Of a stretch of 64,000 nucleotides of DNA, positions 15,467 to 24,419 are shown piece by piece. The DNA comes from Elusimicrobia bacterium UBA5214. Lineage in GTDB: Bacteria > Elusimicrobiota > UBA5214. The stretch is from the NCBI GenBank assembly GCA_002412545.1, contig DHVG01000013.1, positions 88,165 through 152,164 on the forward strand. Direction: 5' to 3'. A program made the translations under genes and the position numbers. Each line of letters opens with the position of its first letter. The first letter of the stretch is position 1. The notes beneath the pieces were generated by a model that was not told the DNA's origin, made no database searches, and saw nothing but the letters and a program-made list of their open reading frames with translations.

Positions 15467-17449
15467 TCACTCCTTAAAGAGGTGAACTGCTTTTAGTTCA
15501 CCGTTATCATTTAGATTTTTTGTTGAACTTTTCAACATTTTAGTCAACTCTTGATATTCTTTGTATTTATCTTGGTCAAGAATGACTTTACCTTCAAGCA
15601 TTGCGTTAATTTCCTCAGAAAGAGTCTGCCAGCGCTGTTCATACTGTTTGCGTTTTATTGTAGAAACTAAACCAAGAACCACTCTCTTCTTATCCCGGTA
15701 TGGTCTATCTTGACAGGATAACCGGCTTATCCAAGAACTATGTTCTTCACCTAAAAGACTAAGGAGATAAGTAGGAGTTAATTTTTCATTCATCCGGAAA
15801 ATTATTTCTGCCATACGCATATGCCGCGGATGAAGAAAATCTTCCGGGTTTAGTTTATCCACTACCAAACTAAGTAAAGTATTATCTTCTAAAAGCAAGG
15901 AAAACAACTCTTCTTCCGGGGAATTAGATATCCTTTCACCCACTTCCAGAGAAGATATCTCTTTCCTATTGGCGGTTTTCTTCATTTTCAGGGTCCACAA
16001 TCTTCTTGCTTCAGCATAGAGCAACCCTTCATCAAGGTCAAGTCTTTTCGCCAAATAGCGCATTTTCCCCTGTTCCTCAAGGGTATCTTTTATTTTCGTA
16101 ATTAAAGGCAAAATTTCTTTAGCCGCAGCGATTCTTTCTTTTTCCTGGGAAAGGTTATATTTGCCGACAATGCGTTCAATCTGGAACTCAAAGAAATCTT
16201 TTGCTTGTTTAAGAAAGTTGATGAAATACTCTTTCCCCTTACTTTGCACGATTTCGTCCGGGTCAAGACCTTCGGGAAGAATACTAACCATTATTTCCAT
16301 GCCAGTTTCCGCTGAAATAGATATATTCTCCATTAATAAAGGTTTGGTAACTTTTTCTCCGCCTAAATATTCAAGCATATTTTTATCCAACATCTTATCA
16401 TCCAAACCAGAAGGACATGTTTTACCAGTTCCTCCTAAGTTTTCACTAGAACGCTCCATTGCCACCATCCCTGCAAGGTCGCTATCAAAAAGCAACAAAA
16501 CTTTCTCGGTATAACGACGCAGGATTTCTAGGTGTTCTTGAGTCAATGCCGTACCTAAGGAAGCGACTACATTTTCAATTCCTGCTTGATGCAAGGCTAA
16601 AACATCAAAATATCCTTCACAGATTATCACCTGGTTCTCAGAGTGAATTACTTTTATCGCTTGATTTAGTCCATAAAGAATCCTGCTTTTTGAAAAAATC
16701 AAAGTTTCTGCGGAATTAAGATATTTAGGAAATTGACCGGTTTCTTCTTTCTCCTCACCTCGCTCAGGTGAAGCGGGTAATATTCTTCCTCCAAAAGCAA
16801 CCGCTCTTCCTCGAGAATCACAAATTGTAAAGATTAAACGTCCACTGAAAAAGTCGTAGTGTCTGTTTTTATCTTGAGAGAAATTTAGTATACGAGTTTT
16901 AACTAATTCTTCTAAAGAATAACCTTTTCTTTCCAAAGCTCCTTTAAGAGTATCTACTTTAAGAGGAGCATAACCCAGACGAAATTTTTTGGCCATTTCT
17001 AAAGATATATTGCGTTTTTTTAGATATCCGCGAGCTATTTTTGCTTCTTCCGCTTCACAAAGATACCAATGATAAAAAAGTGAAACTTCTTCATAAATTT
17101 GATAAAATAATTTTTTTTCTTTATCAATTTCTCTAAATTCGCGGTCAAGAATGTTTTCTTCAATTTTAATTCCCGCACGCTTAGCAAGTTTATTTATCGC
17201 TTCAAAAAAAGTAATATTTTCTATCCGCATTAAAAAACCAAAAATATCACCACCTACACCGCAACCAAAACAATGGAATATACCTTTTTCTGGACTGACC
17301 ATAAAGGAAGGCGTTTTCTCCGTATGAAACGGACAAAGTGCTTTGTAATTTCTTCCACTCTGACGCAGATTAGGTAAGTGTTCGCGGACTAATTCAACTA
17401 GATCTACTTTTATGCGGATTTGTTCTAACGTTTCTGCAGAGACAGCCAT
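15467..17449 (-). CDS. dnaG: DnaG, DNA primase
   Basis: 660 residues. The N-terminal zinc ribbon has Cys39, His42, Cys60 and Cys63. The catalytic core contains YAPLKVD, FSGRLIFTICD and FGGRIL. The Toprim motifs are VIICEGYFDVLAL and LLLFDSDLAGM. A divergent C-terminal helicase-interaction domain follows. Known role: makes RNA primers at the replication fork. Odd: about 35-40 extra residues lie between DSDLAGMVAMERSSE and MEIMVSILPEGLDPDE, where most primases have about 10, and there is a short charged insert before FPKYLNS. The motifs around both inserts are intact. Confidence 0.95.
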   Translation of the reverse strand: MAVSAETLEQIRIKVDLVELVREHLPNLRQSGRNYKALCPFHTEKTPSFMVSPEKGIFHCFGCGVGGDIFGFLMRIENITFFEAINKLAKRAGIKIEENILDREFREIDKEKKLFYQIYEEVSLFYHWYLCEAEEAKIARGYLKKRNISLEMAKKFRLGYAPLKVDTLKGALERKGYSLEELVKTRILNFSQDKNRHYDFFSGRLIFTICDSRGRAVAFGGRILPASPERGEEKEETGQFPKYLNSAETLIFSKSRILYGLNQAIKVIHSENQVIICEGYFDVLALHQAGIENVVASLGTALTQEHLEILRRYTEKVLLLFDSDLAGMVAMERSSENLGGTGKTCPSGLDDKMLDKNMLEYLGGEKVTKPLLMENISISAETGMEIMVSILPEGLDPDEIVQSKGKEYFINFLKQAKDFFEFQIERIVGKYNLSQEKERIAAAKEILPLITKIKDTLEEQGKMRYLAKRLDLDEGLLYAEARRLWTLKMKKTANRKEISSLEVGERISNSPEEELFSLLLEDNTLLSLVVDKLNPEDFLHPRHMRMAEIIFRMNEKLTPTYLLSLLGEEHSSWISRLSCQDRPYRDKKRVVLGLVSTIKRKQYEQRWQTLSEEINAMLEGKVILDQDKYKEYQELTKMLKSSTKNLNDNGELKAVHLFKE

Positions 17450-17513
17450 TGAACTCCTATCCCGTATAATTTTTTTACGGGACTTATTGATGAGGTATTC
17501 ACCACTATGTTAT

Positions 17514-18470
17514 CTACCGAGGATATCGTTGAAATCCAGAACAGGGGATAATTTCCAATTTACCAAATTTTTTTTCTACTTTATCCAGGATGAGATTAAG
17601 TCCTAAGTTGTCCGAAGGAATATGTCCAGCAATAATTACATTGAGATGATACTTTTCTGCATTCTTATAGTGCTCTTCACTCAGATGCATTGCCACAATT
17701 GTCCCTACACCAGCAGTAGCAAGTTTTTCTATCGCTTCAGTTGACCCTTCCGTACCACCAGTCATATCAACAAAAATTTTACCAGCGTGTCTCTCCTTTG
17801 AACCAGTAAGGATTAATGGACCGCACCCTTCTTTTATTGCATTTTTATATTCTGGTTGTTCTTTCAAAATTTCCAATACTTCTTCCAAACGTTCCGGTTT
17901 TCTTACATCAAATAATTTTTGCAAATAGGTACAAACATGGTTGTCTGCTGGAGTATGAACACAGAGAAGAGAAAGATTAAGTAACCGTGCTGTATCTACA
18001 GTGCGCATATGATTACGCGGCGAAATTTTACGGCTGACTTCCTTAATCCGTGGTTCCATTATTCCTTCAGCAATATTTATCGGCACACCAAATTGCGAAA
18101 GTATATCCGCCTGCATGGACATCACTTCATAAAACGAAGCATAAGCATGTCCAGCAGGATGATGTGACAAAACAAGGTCAATTTTTTTACCACGGCTACG
18201 AAGAATATCTGCAAGAAGTAACTCATCACCTTCAATATCAATCCCGACAAGAAGAGTTTTAATTTCTTCATCTCCTTTTCCATAAACAATTCGCGTATCG
18301 GCGTAAGGGTTATGCAATTTTTCTAAATCGAAATCTTCCTTTTCTTGAGGGGAAAACTTATCGAATTTATTCTGCAAACGGTCCTGTTCCCGAATAACTT
18401 TTTCTTTACCTCTCGGATCAACTCCAATTCCTTCTTCAATTATAAACTGATAGAGTTCGTTCAATCTCAT
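17514..18470 (-). CDS. Nif3-like dinuclear metal centre protein
   Basis: 318 residues. NIF3 family signatures are DLVLSHHPAGHA, LLCVHTPADNH and the C-terminal MHLSEEHYKNAEKYHLNVIIAGH, which supply the His and Glu residues of the two-metal site. Family members form hexameric toroids; their substrate is unsettled (older annotation: GTP cyclohydrolase I type 2). It is placed between rpsU and dnaG, where related organisms often have a nif3 gene. The N-terminal 70 residues are less conserved than the core. Confidence 0.85.
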   Translation of the reverse strand: MRLNELYQFIIEEGIGVDPRGKEKVIREQDRLQNKFDKFSPQEKEDFDLEKLHNPYADTRIVYGKGDEEIKTLLVGIDIEGDELLLADILRSRGKKIDLVLSHHPAGHAYASFYEVMSMQADILSQFGVPINIAEGIMEPRIKEVSRKISPRNHMRTVDTARLLNLSLLCVHTPADNHVCTYLQKLFDVRKPERLEEVLEILKEQPEYKNAIKEGCGPLILTGSKERHAGKIFVDMTGGTEGSTEAIEKLATAGVGTIVAMHLSEEHYKNAEKYHLNVIIAGHIPSDNLGLNLILDKVEKKFGKLEIIPCSGFQRYPR

Positions 18471-18490
18471 TGGTTATAAATTTTCCTATT

Positions 18491-18694
18491 TTAACCTTTG
18501 TATCGCGAATAAAGTCTTTTTCTCTTCATCCGACGAAGAGTTTCACTTAGTTTTCTTTTTCTTCGTGCCCCTTGACTTTCAAAAAATTCACGTCGTCTGA
18601 TTTCTTGAAGTATACCGTCGCGTTCACATTCTCTTTTGAACCGACGTAACGCTTCTTCAATTGATTCACCTTCTCTAATTTTTACATCAATCAT
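18491..18694 (-). CDS. rpsU: Small ribosomal subunit protein bS21
   Basis: 67 residues, highly basic, with the family pattern EGESIEEALRRFKRECERDG and a C-terminal KRKLSETLRRMKRKR helix. Known role: binds the 30S platform near the anti-Shine-Dalgarno region. It is the first gene of the rpsU-nif3-dnaG-rpoD group. The leader contains a good AGGAAGGGGTGA ribosome-binding region and, further upstream, a heptamer repeat. Confidence 0.96.
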   Translation of the reverse strand: MIDVKIREGESIEEALRRFKRECERDGILQEIRRREFFESQGARRKRKLSETLRRMKRKRLYSRYKG

Positions 18695-18730
18695 TTCTAT
18701 CTATTCACCCCTTCCTTTCTTCTTTGAAGA

Positions 18731-18803
18731 GTTAATAAGTGACTATGTGAATAGTGGCTAAGTTTTCAGCTAACCACTAACCACGCAATCACTTTCTAAC
18801 TAC
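18731..18803. repeat. Heptamer-repeat hairpin between the HIT gene and rpsU
   Basis: About ten 7-base units. One half has AGTGACT- and TAGTGGC-like units and the other has ACCACTA and ACCACGC, so the halves are complementary. It fills the spacer immediately after the HIT stop codon. Confidence 0.75.
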
Positions 18804-19148
18804 TTACCCAGGTGGCCAAGAAAATTTTCTCCCGGCTAAAAGATGAAAATGTAAATGAGATACAGCTTGTCCGGCATCCGAACCAGAATTACATACTACC
18901 CGAAAACCATTCGCCGCTTTTATTTCTTTTTCCATTACCTGACGAATCAGCAAATAAAGTTTACCGATTATTTCTTGATTTTGCTCATTAATTTCCAAAA
19001 TTGAAGATATATGCCTTTTAGGAATAGCCAAAAGATGTAACGGCGCTTTTGGATTTATATCCCTAAAAACAAGAGTTTCTTTATCTTCGTAAACAATATC
19101 TGTTTTTATCTTTTTCTCAACGATTTGACAGAAAATACAATCTTCCAT
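18804..19148 (-). CDS. HIT family nucleotide-binding protein (HinT-like)
   Basis: 114 residues. CIFCQIV near the N-terminus (Cys4 and Cys7 with a partner His can bind zinc) and the histidine triad HLHFHLL with His98, His100 and His102 are present. Known activity: hydrolysis of nucleoside phosphoramidates and related purine nucleotides. The C-terminus SWPPG is typical of HinT. A clear promoter lies just upstream. The downstream gene is rpsU, separated by a heptamer repeat. Confidence 0.92.
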   Translation of the reverse strand: MEDCIFCQIVEKKIKTDIVYEDKETLVFRDINPKAPLHLLAIPKRHISSILEINEQNQEIIGKLYLLIRQVMEKEIKAANGFRVVCNSGSDAGQAVSHLHFHLLAGRKFSWPPG

Positions 19149-19163
19149 TTAAGTACATATACA

Positions 19164-19191
19164 ATTATACCAAAAAAACTATTTTTTGCAA
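19164..19191 (-). promoter_or_regulatory. Sigma-70-type promoter upstream of the HIT gene
   Basis: Minus strand: -35 TTGCAA (19191-19186), a 16-base spacer and a perfect -10 TATAAT (19169-19164). It lies between the mtaB stop and the HIT ATG, about 15 bases before the coding start, so the leader would be very short. It could also feed rpsU-nif3-dnaG-rpoD. Confidence 0.7.
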
Positions 19192-19198
19192 TATTTTT

Positions 19199-20419
19199 TT
19201 AACTAATTTTTAAACCCAGTGTTTCATTTCTACCACCTCTGTTCGCATAAACACGGATATAGTTACTCGTAAACCCAGAAAAAGTACCATCTTTTTCCTC
19301 TTTATCTAAGAGCACTTTCATTTTCTGGTTAATAAATTTTTGTTTAAATTTGTTACGCAAACGACATTCAAGAACAACAAATTTTTCCATCCGTTCTCTC
19401 TTTATTTTCGCAGGAACTTGGAAACTAAGTGTAGCCGCAACTGTCCCTGGACGCATAGAGTAAGGGAATATATGAATTCTACTGAACTCGACTCTTTCGA
19501 CAAACTGGTAACTAGAAAAAAATCTTTCTTCATCTTCTCCGGGAAAACCGACAATTATATCGGTAGTAACACCAATATCAGGAACATAATTCCGAATTTG
19601 TCTAATTTTCTCGCTAAACTCTTCAGTTTTATACTGACGATTCATCAATCTAAGTATCCGGTCATCACCGCTTTGTAGAGGTATGTGCAGGTGATGACAT
19701 ATTTTTTCAGAATTGGCAATCAATTTCAGCAATCTTTCATTTATTTCATTTACTTCCAGCGAACTCAGTCGGATACGATATAATCCTTTAATTTTTTCTA
19801 ACTCAACAAGTAAATCTACCAAGTCAAGTATTCCGTGCCTCATCCATATTGCCTGATATTTCCCCAGTCTTATCCCAGTTAATACTATCTCTTTATATCC
19901 ATTGCTCACCAAATTTCTTACTTCAGTAATTATCTCTCCCGGTTCCCGACTCCAAAGTTTAGAACGGACATAAGGAACAATACAATAAGAACAAAAAGCA
20001 TCACAACCATCTTGAATCTTAACAAAAGCACGGGTTCGCCCGTTAAAAACAGTGATGAGTGATGAGTGGTTAGTGATTAGTGAAAAACCTAAATAAGAAA
20101 AAATTCTCTCTTCTTCCGGAATGACTACAACTCGTGAATTCTTATCACAAGCAGAGTAAATCTCTTCTGAAGCACGAAGTGCATAGCAACCAGTAATTAT
20201 TATTCTTGTCTGAGGATTAGTTCGTGTTATTCTCCTAATAAATTGACGACAATCAGCGTCAGCATTTTGTGTTACTGTACAAGAATTGACTATACAAAAG
20301 TTTGCTTTTTCAAAGGAAGAAACTACTTCTACACCACAGTGAATCAATTGTTCCTGAAGAAGCATAGTTTCATATTGGTTGGTTTTGCAACCAAAAGTAT
20401 GAAAATAGATTTTTACCAA
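19199..20419 (-). CDS. mtaB: MtaB-type tRNA t6A37 methylthiotransferase
   Basis: 406 residues. An N-terminal UPF0004 domain (HTFGCKTNQYE, NSCTVT, ITGCYA) supplies the three Cys of the auxiliary 4Fe-4S cluster; the radical SAM motif is CDAFCSYC; a C-terminal TRAM-like region follows. Known reaction: 2-methylthiolation of t6A37 in tRNA. The start is TTG at 20419, chosen because GAGGTG lies eight bases upstream, inside the rsmE stop region. A heptamer repeat at 20051-20085 encodes an in-frame SLITNHSSLIT segment just before the conserved FNGRTRAF. Confidence 0.9.
   Translation of the reverse strand: MVKIYFHTFGCKTNQYETMLLQEQLIHCGVEVVSSFEKANFCIVNSCTVTQNADADCRQFIRRITRTNPQTRIIITGCYALRASEEIYSACDKNSRVVVIPEEERIFSYLGFSLITNHSSLITVFNGRTRAFVKIQDGCDAFCSYCIVPYVRSKLWSREPGEIITEVRNLVSNGYKEIVLTGIRLGKYQAIWMRHGILDLVDLLVELEKIKGLYRIRLSSLEVNEINERLLKLIANSEKICHHLHIPLQSGDDRILRLMNRQYKTEEFSEKIRQIRNYVPDIGVTTDIIVGFPGEDEERFFSSYQFVERVEFSRIHIFPYSMRPGTVAATLSFQVPAKIKRERMEKFVVLECRLRNKFKQKFINQKMKVLLDKEEKDGTFSGFTSNYIRVYANRGGRNETLGLKIS
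20051..20085. repeat. Heptamer tandem repeat inside mtaB
   Basis: Five units (AGTGATG twice, then AGTGGTT, AGTGATT and AGTGAAA) lie in frame between the N-terminal cluster domain and the radical SAM domain of MtaB, a linker position. Confidence 0.85.
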
Positions 20420-20426
20420 GCATTCA

Positions 20427-21197
20427 TCACCTCAATTCATTACATTCGTAGAGAACAAGGGTAGTAGCAACAATTGCTGCTGTTTCACTACGCAAAATAT
20501 GTCCACCTAAACCTATTGGAATAAAATTATATTTTTTAGTTTGACTTATTTCTTCCTTACTGAAACTACCTTCTGGACCAATGAATAAGTTTATAGCTGA
20601 TAGCTGATAGTTGATAGTTGATAGCGGAGAGCGGAGAGTAGAGAAAAATTCTCGTAAGTTATTTTTCTTTTCTTTTTCCCAGAAGATGAGATTTATCCCG
20701 CCCTTTTGTCCGGGATTTAATTTTTCTATTGCTTCGGAAAAATCTAAAGGTAAATTGATTAATGGCAACCTTGCACCACCAGACTGTTTTACTGCGTTTA
20801 GCGCAATCTTTTGCCAACGAGAAACTTTGCTTCTACTTGCCTGAGAGTTAAGATAAACAACTGTATTTTTGGTAATAAGGGGGGTGATTTCTTCTACACC
20901 AAGTTCAACAACTTTTTGAATAAGATAATCCATTTTTAGATTTTTCAATATCGCCGGGAAAAGATGAAGTTTAAATTTTGGCTCAGGAAAAGATATTTTG
21001 GATAAGATTTTTGTTTCTACCACACTTTGATTGATTTTTTCAACTCTTACTTGGTAAATTCCACCACTTCCGTCAAAAACTTGTATCTGTTCACCAACTT
21101 TTTTCCTTAGTATACAGAATAAGTGTCGTGCCTCATCCTTAACAATTTTAATAATATTTCCATTTATGTTTTCCTTGAAAACAAAAAATTGAGTCAT
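20427..21197 (-). CDS. rsmE: RsmE, 16S rRNA (uracil1498-N3)-methyltransferase
   Basis: 256 residues. An N-terminal PUA-like domain (HLFCILRKKVGEQIQVFDG) is followed by a SPOUT methyltransferase domain with KMDYLIQKVVELGVEEI, LFIGPEGSFSKEE and GLGGHILRSETAAI (knot region). Known reaction: N3-methylation of U1498 in 16S rRNA using SAM. Odd: about 17 residues (STLRSPLSTINYQLSAI), placed directly before the knot motif, are encoded by a heptamer repeat at 20589-20644. dnaJ lies nine bases upstream. The gene is often found in the dnaJ neighbourhood. Confidence 0.92.
   Translation of the reverse strand: MTQFFVFKENINGNIIKIVKDEARHLFCILRKKVGEQIQVFDGSGGIYQVRVEKINQSVVETKILSKISFPEPKFKLHLFPAILKNLKMDYLIQKVVELGVEEITPLITKNTVVYLNSQASRSKVSRWQKIALNAVKQSGGARLPLINLPLDFSEAIEKLNPGQKGGINLIFWEKEKKNNLREFFSTLRSPLSTINYQLSAINLFIGPEGSFSKEEISQTKKYNFIPIGLGGHILRSETAAIVATTLVLYECNELR
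20589..20644. repeat. Heptamer tandem repeat inside rsmE
   Basis: Eight 7-base units in perfect register (for example GCTGATA, GTTGATA, GCGGAGA). They lie in the coding sequence immediately N-terminal to the conserved IGPEGSFS motif without breaking the frame. Confidence 0.9.
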
Positions 21198-21206
21198 TCC
21201 AAATCC

Positions 21207-22307
21207 TTAAATGTTTTCCCCTGAAATACGAGCAAATTCACGCAAAAGTTCTTTTTCCTTTTCACTCAGTTTAGTAGGAACATAAATAGTTACTCTGACA
21301 TATTCATCACCTCGCCCACGAGAATGTAGGGAAGGCATACCTTTTCCACTTAAACGAAAGATTTTGTTAGCCGGGGTACCAGAAGGAATTCTTAATTTTA
21401 CCTTGCTATCTAAAGTTGGAACAGATACTTCTCCTCCAAGACAAGCAACGGAAAAACTTATTGGCACCTCACAATAAAGGTCATCACCTTGACGAGTAAA
21501 TATTGGATGCTTAGCAAGGTGAATTACTACATAGAGGTCTCCGGGTGGTCCGCCAAGTTCACCGGCTTCACCCTTACCCCGCAGACGAAGAGAGATACCA
21601 GTATCCACTCCGGGGGGAACTTTCACCATAATCTTTGAACTTTTTTTAACTTTACCTCTTCCCTGACATTCCACACAAGGAATATCAATTACTTCTCCTG
21701 TACTGTGACAGGTTGGGCAGGTTTGGGAGAAAGTGAAGAATCCACCAAAAGCTGAACTCACCTGTCCTTTCCCCTTACATTGAGGACAAGTTTTTTTCCC
21801 CGCACCTGGTTTTGCTCCGCTCCCCCGACAAACTGGACAAGTTTCGGTATGGTAGAACTCTACCGTTTTTTCTGTTCCGTGTGCTGCCTCCTCCAGAGTT
21901 ACCGTCAAAGAATATTCTAAATCTGCACCCCGTTGTGGCCCTCGTCTCCGCCGTCCACCAAAACTAAAAAAATCGCTGAAGACATCTTCAAAAATACTTG
22001 GTCCAAAACCAATATCTTCAAAGATACTGCCGAAATCTGCACCGCGGAAAATATCTTCATAAGTATACCTTTGGTCAATACCGGCATGACCAAAACGGTC
22101 ATATTGTGTCCTTTTTTCCGTATCCGAAAGCACAGCATACGCTTCCGAAATTTCTTTGAATTTCTCTTCTGCCTCTTTTTTCTTCTCTGGAGCTACACGG
22201 TCAGGATGATATTGAAGAGCTAACTTGCGGTAGGCCTGTTTAATTTCTTCTACGGAAGCATTCTTGTTTACTCCCAAAATTTCGTAATAATCTCTCTTAA
22301 CAGTCAA
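21207..22307 (-). CDS. dnaJ: DnaJ, Hsp40 co-chaperone
   Basis: 366 residues. J-domain with HPD at 34-36; Gly/Phe-rich linker (about 80-120); four CxxCxGxG-type zinc repeats with Cys pairs at 157/160, 174/177, 197/200 and 211/214 (the third reads CPTCHSTG); C-terminal substrate-binding domains. This is the full class I architecture. It stimulates DnaK ATPase and delivers substrates. It lies directly downstream of dnaK, separated by a heptamer-repeat hairpin. Confidence 0.96.
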   Translation of the reverse strand: MTVKRDYYEILGVNKNASVEEIKQAYRKLALQYHPDRVAPEKKKEAEEKFKEISEAYAVLSDTEKRTQYDRFGHAGIDQRYTYEDIFRGADFGSIFEDIGFGPSIFEDVFSDFFSFGGRRRRGPQRGADLEYSLTVTLEEAAHGTEKTVEFYHTETCPVCRGSGAKPGAGKKTCPQCKGKGQVSSAFGGFFTFSQTCPTCHSTGEVIDIPCVECQGRGKVKKSSKIMVKVPPGVDTGISLRLRGKGEAGELGGPPGDLYVVIHLAKHPIFTRQGDDLYCEVPISFSVACLGGEVSVPTLDSKVKLRIPSGTPANKIFRLSGKGMPSLHSRGRGDEYVRVTIYVPTKLSEKEKELLREFARISGENI

Positions 22308-22330
22308 TATATCATCACCTTTTTAAACTC

Positions 22331-22386
22331 AGTTTATAGTTTATGGTTGGTAGTTGATAGCCATAAACCATAGACTATCTAACTTT
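22331..22386. repeat. Heptamer-repeat hairpin between dnaK and dnaJ
   Basis: Eight 7-base units, AGTTTAT-like in the first half and AACCATA-like in the second. The halves are complementary (TTTATGG against CCATAAA), so the transcript can fold into a hairpin between the two chaperone genes. Confidence 0.8.
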
Positions 22387-22388
22387 GA

Positions 22389-24296
22389 TTATTTTTCCTC
22401 CTTGTATTCGCCCTCAATTACATCTTCTCCCTTAGGTTTCTCGGCTCTTTGCTCTTTGCTCTCTGTTGGTTGTTCTTCGCTCTTCGCTCTTGGCTCTTCG
22501 CTCTTTGCTCTTGGCTCTTCGCTCTTTGCCTGCTGTTGTCTAGTTGCTGCTTCTCGATAGATAACCTCAGCTAATTTATAGGAAGCATTCTGCAAATTTT
22601 CTTTAGCTTTTTTTATTTTTTCCATATCTTTACCTTGTAGTGCTTCTTTAGTTTCTTTTAATGCTGATTCAATTTTTTCTTTCTCTGTACCTGAAATTTT
22701 GTCACCATGTTCTTTCAAAGAATGTTCTGTGGAATAAACCAAAGTATCCGTTTCATTACGTAACTCGGCTTCTTCTTTCTTTTTCTTATCTTCTTCCGAA
22801 AATCTTTCTGCTTCTTTCATCATTTTATCAATTTCTTCTTTAGCCAGTTTCGTCGGGGCAGTAATCCGCATACTCTGTTCTTTATTCGTACCTAAATCTT
22901 TCGCCGTAACATGTAATATCCCGTTCACATCAATATCAAAACTTACTTCAATTTGGGGAATTCCCCGTGGTGCTGGAGGAATACCTACTAAATCAAAATG
23001 TCCTAAAGAAACATTATCTCCTGCCATCGGACGTTCACCCTGGAGGACATGAATCGTTACTGCAGTTTGTCCATCAGCTGCGGTAGAAAAAATTTGACTT
23101 CTCTTTGTCGGAATTGTTGCATTACGGTCAATCAATTTGGTAAATACACCACCGAGAGTTTCTACCCCTAAAGAAAGTGGAGTAACATCAAGAAGAAGAA
23201 CATCTTTCACTTCACCAGCGATAATTGCTCCCTGAATTGCCGCACCTAAGGCCACACATTCCATCGGGTCAACACCGCGTTCAACTTTCTTACCGATATA
23301 ATCTTCAACAAATTTCTGTACTAATGGCATTCTTGTTGGTCCACCAACAAGAATTATGCGGTCAATATCTCGGGGAGTCAATTTTGCATCACTTAGTGAC
23401 TGTTCTATAGAACGCCCACATTTATCAACAATTGGACGAACAAGGTCTTCCAATTTTGCTCTGGTTAAAGTCATTACCAAATGTTTAGGACCGGTTTGGT
23501 CCGCAGTAATAAACGGCAAATTTACATCAGTATTTAAAGTAGTAGAAAGTTCAATTTTTGCCTTCTCGGCTGATTCTCTTAACCTTTGCATTGCCATTTT
23601 ATCGTTACGCAAATCAATCCCTATATCCTTCTTAAACTCAGTAGCAATATGGTCAATCAAAGTATTATCCATATCCGTACCACCAAGCTGAGTATCCCCG
23701 GAGGTTGATTGCACATGAAAGCCACCTTCTTCATCCATTTCCATAACAGTTACATCTAAGGTTCCGCCACCAAAATCAAAAACCAAGATTTTCTGTTTTT
23801 TACCAACTTTCTCTAACCCGTAAGCTAAAGAAGCGGCGGTTGGTTCGTTGACTAATCTGATTACTTCCAGACCAGCGATTGTTCCCGCATCCTTAGTTGC
23901 CTGTCGCTGATTATCATTAAAATACGCGGGTACTGTAATTACCGCTTTACTAATTTTTTCGCCAAGATATGCTTCGGCATCCTGTTTTATCTTCTGGAGT
24001 ATGAACGCCGAAATCTGTTGTGGTGTATATTCTTTACCCCAGATTCTATAAATATGGTCAGTCCCCATTTTCCTTTTCGCCGACATAATCGTTCCTTCCG
24101 GATTAGCCACTGCCTGGCGACGGGCTGGTTCTCCGACTAACTTCTGTCCGTCTTTAGTAAAAGCAACATAGGAAGGAAATGCCTTACCACCTAAGGTTGT
24201 CCCTTCAGCAGAAGGAATAATAATTGGCTTCCCTGCCTCCATTACTGCACAAGCAGAATTGGAAGTACCTAAATCTATACCGATAATTCGTGCCAT
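22389..24296 (-). CDS. dnaK: DnaK, Hsp70 chaperone
   Basis: 635 residues. The nucleotide-binding domain begins MARIIGIDLGTSNSACAVM and contains VPAYFNDNQRQATKDAG and LVFDFGGGTLDVTVM. The substrate-binding domain has VLLLDVTPLSLGVETLGG, and an alpha-helical lid follows. It refolds proteins and, with HrcA and CIRCE, is part of the heat-shock circuit. Odd: the disordered C-terminal tail is built from 7-residue units close to AKSEEPR, encoded by a perfect-register heptamer DNA repeat at 22443-22547. The usual acidic EGEYKEE-like end is preserved after it. Confidence 0.97.
   Translation of the reverse strand: MARIIGIDLGTSNSACAVMEAGKPIIIPSAEGTTLGGKAFPSYVAFTKDGQKLVGEPARRQAVANPEGTIMSAKRKMGTDHIYRIWGKEYTPQQISAFILQKIKQDAEAYLGEKISKAVITVPAYFNDNQRQATKDAGTIAGLEVIRLVNEPTAASLAYGLEKVGKKQKILVFDFGGGTLDVTVMEMDEEGGFHVQSTSGDTQLGGTDMDNTLIDHIATEFKKDIGIDLRNDKMAMQRLRESAEKAKIELSTTLNTDVNLPFITADQTGPKHLVMTLTRAKLEDLVRPIVDKCGRSIEQSLSDAKLTPRDIDRIILVGGPTRMPLVQKFVEDYIGKKVERGVDPMECVALGAAIQGAIIAGEVKDVLLLDVTPLSLGVETLGGVFTKLIDRNATIPTKRSQIFSTAADGQTAVTIHVLQGERPMAGDNVSLGHFDLVGIPPAPRGIPQIEVSFDIDVNGILHVTAKDLGTNKEQSMRITAPTKLAKEEIDKMMKEAERFSEEDKKKKEEAELRNETDTLVYSTEHSLKEHGDKISGTEKEKIESALKETKEALQGKDMEKIKKAKENLQNASYKLAEVIYREAATRQQQAKSEEPRAKSEEPRAKSEEQPTESKEQRAEKPKGEDVIEGEYKEEK
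22443..22547. repeat. Heptamer tandem repeat inside dnaK (C-terminal tail)
   Basis: About fifteen 7-base units, mostly variants of GCTCTTT, GCTCTTG and GCTCTTC, in continuous register. Three units make 21 bases, so the protein shows a 7-residue repeat. This is the longest in-gene example in the window. Confidence 0.93.
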
Positions 24297-24419
24297 TTTA
24301 TTTTTCTAACCTCCTCTTCTTTGCTCAAAAATAAAAACTTCATTTGGTTATTGATATTGAATAAGATTTGAATTACACTCATTTATTTAGATGTAAATTT
24401 TTTCTAATCGATTCTTCAT

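Noticed and set aside
22443..22547. CRISPR-like array in dnaK and at other heptamer loci
   Set aside because: Units are 7 bases, contiguous and without spacers; no cas genes in the window.
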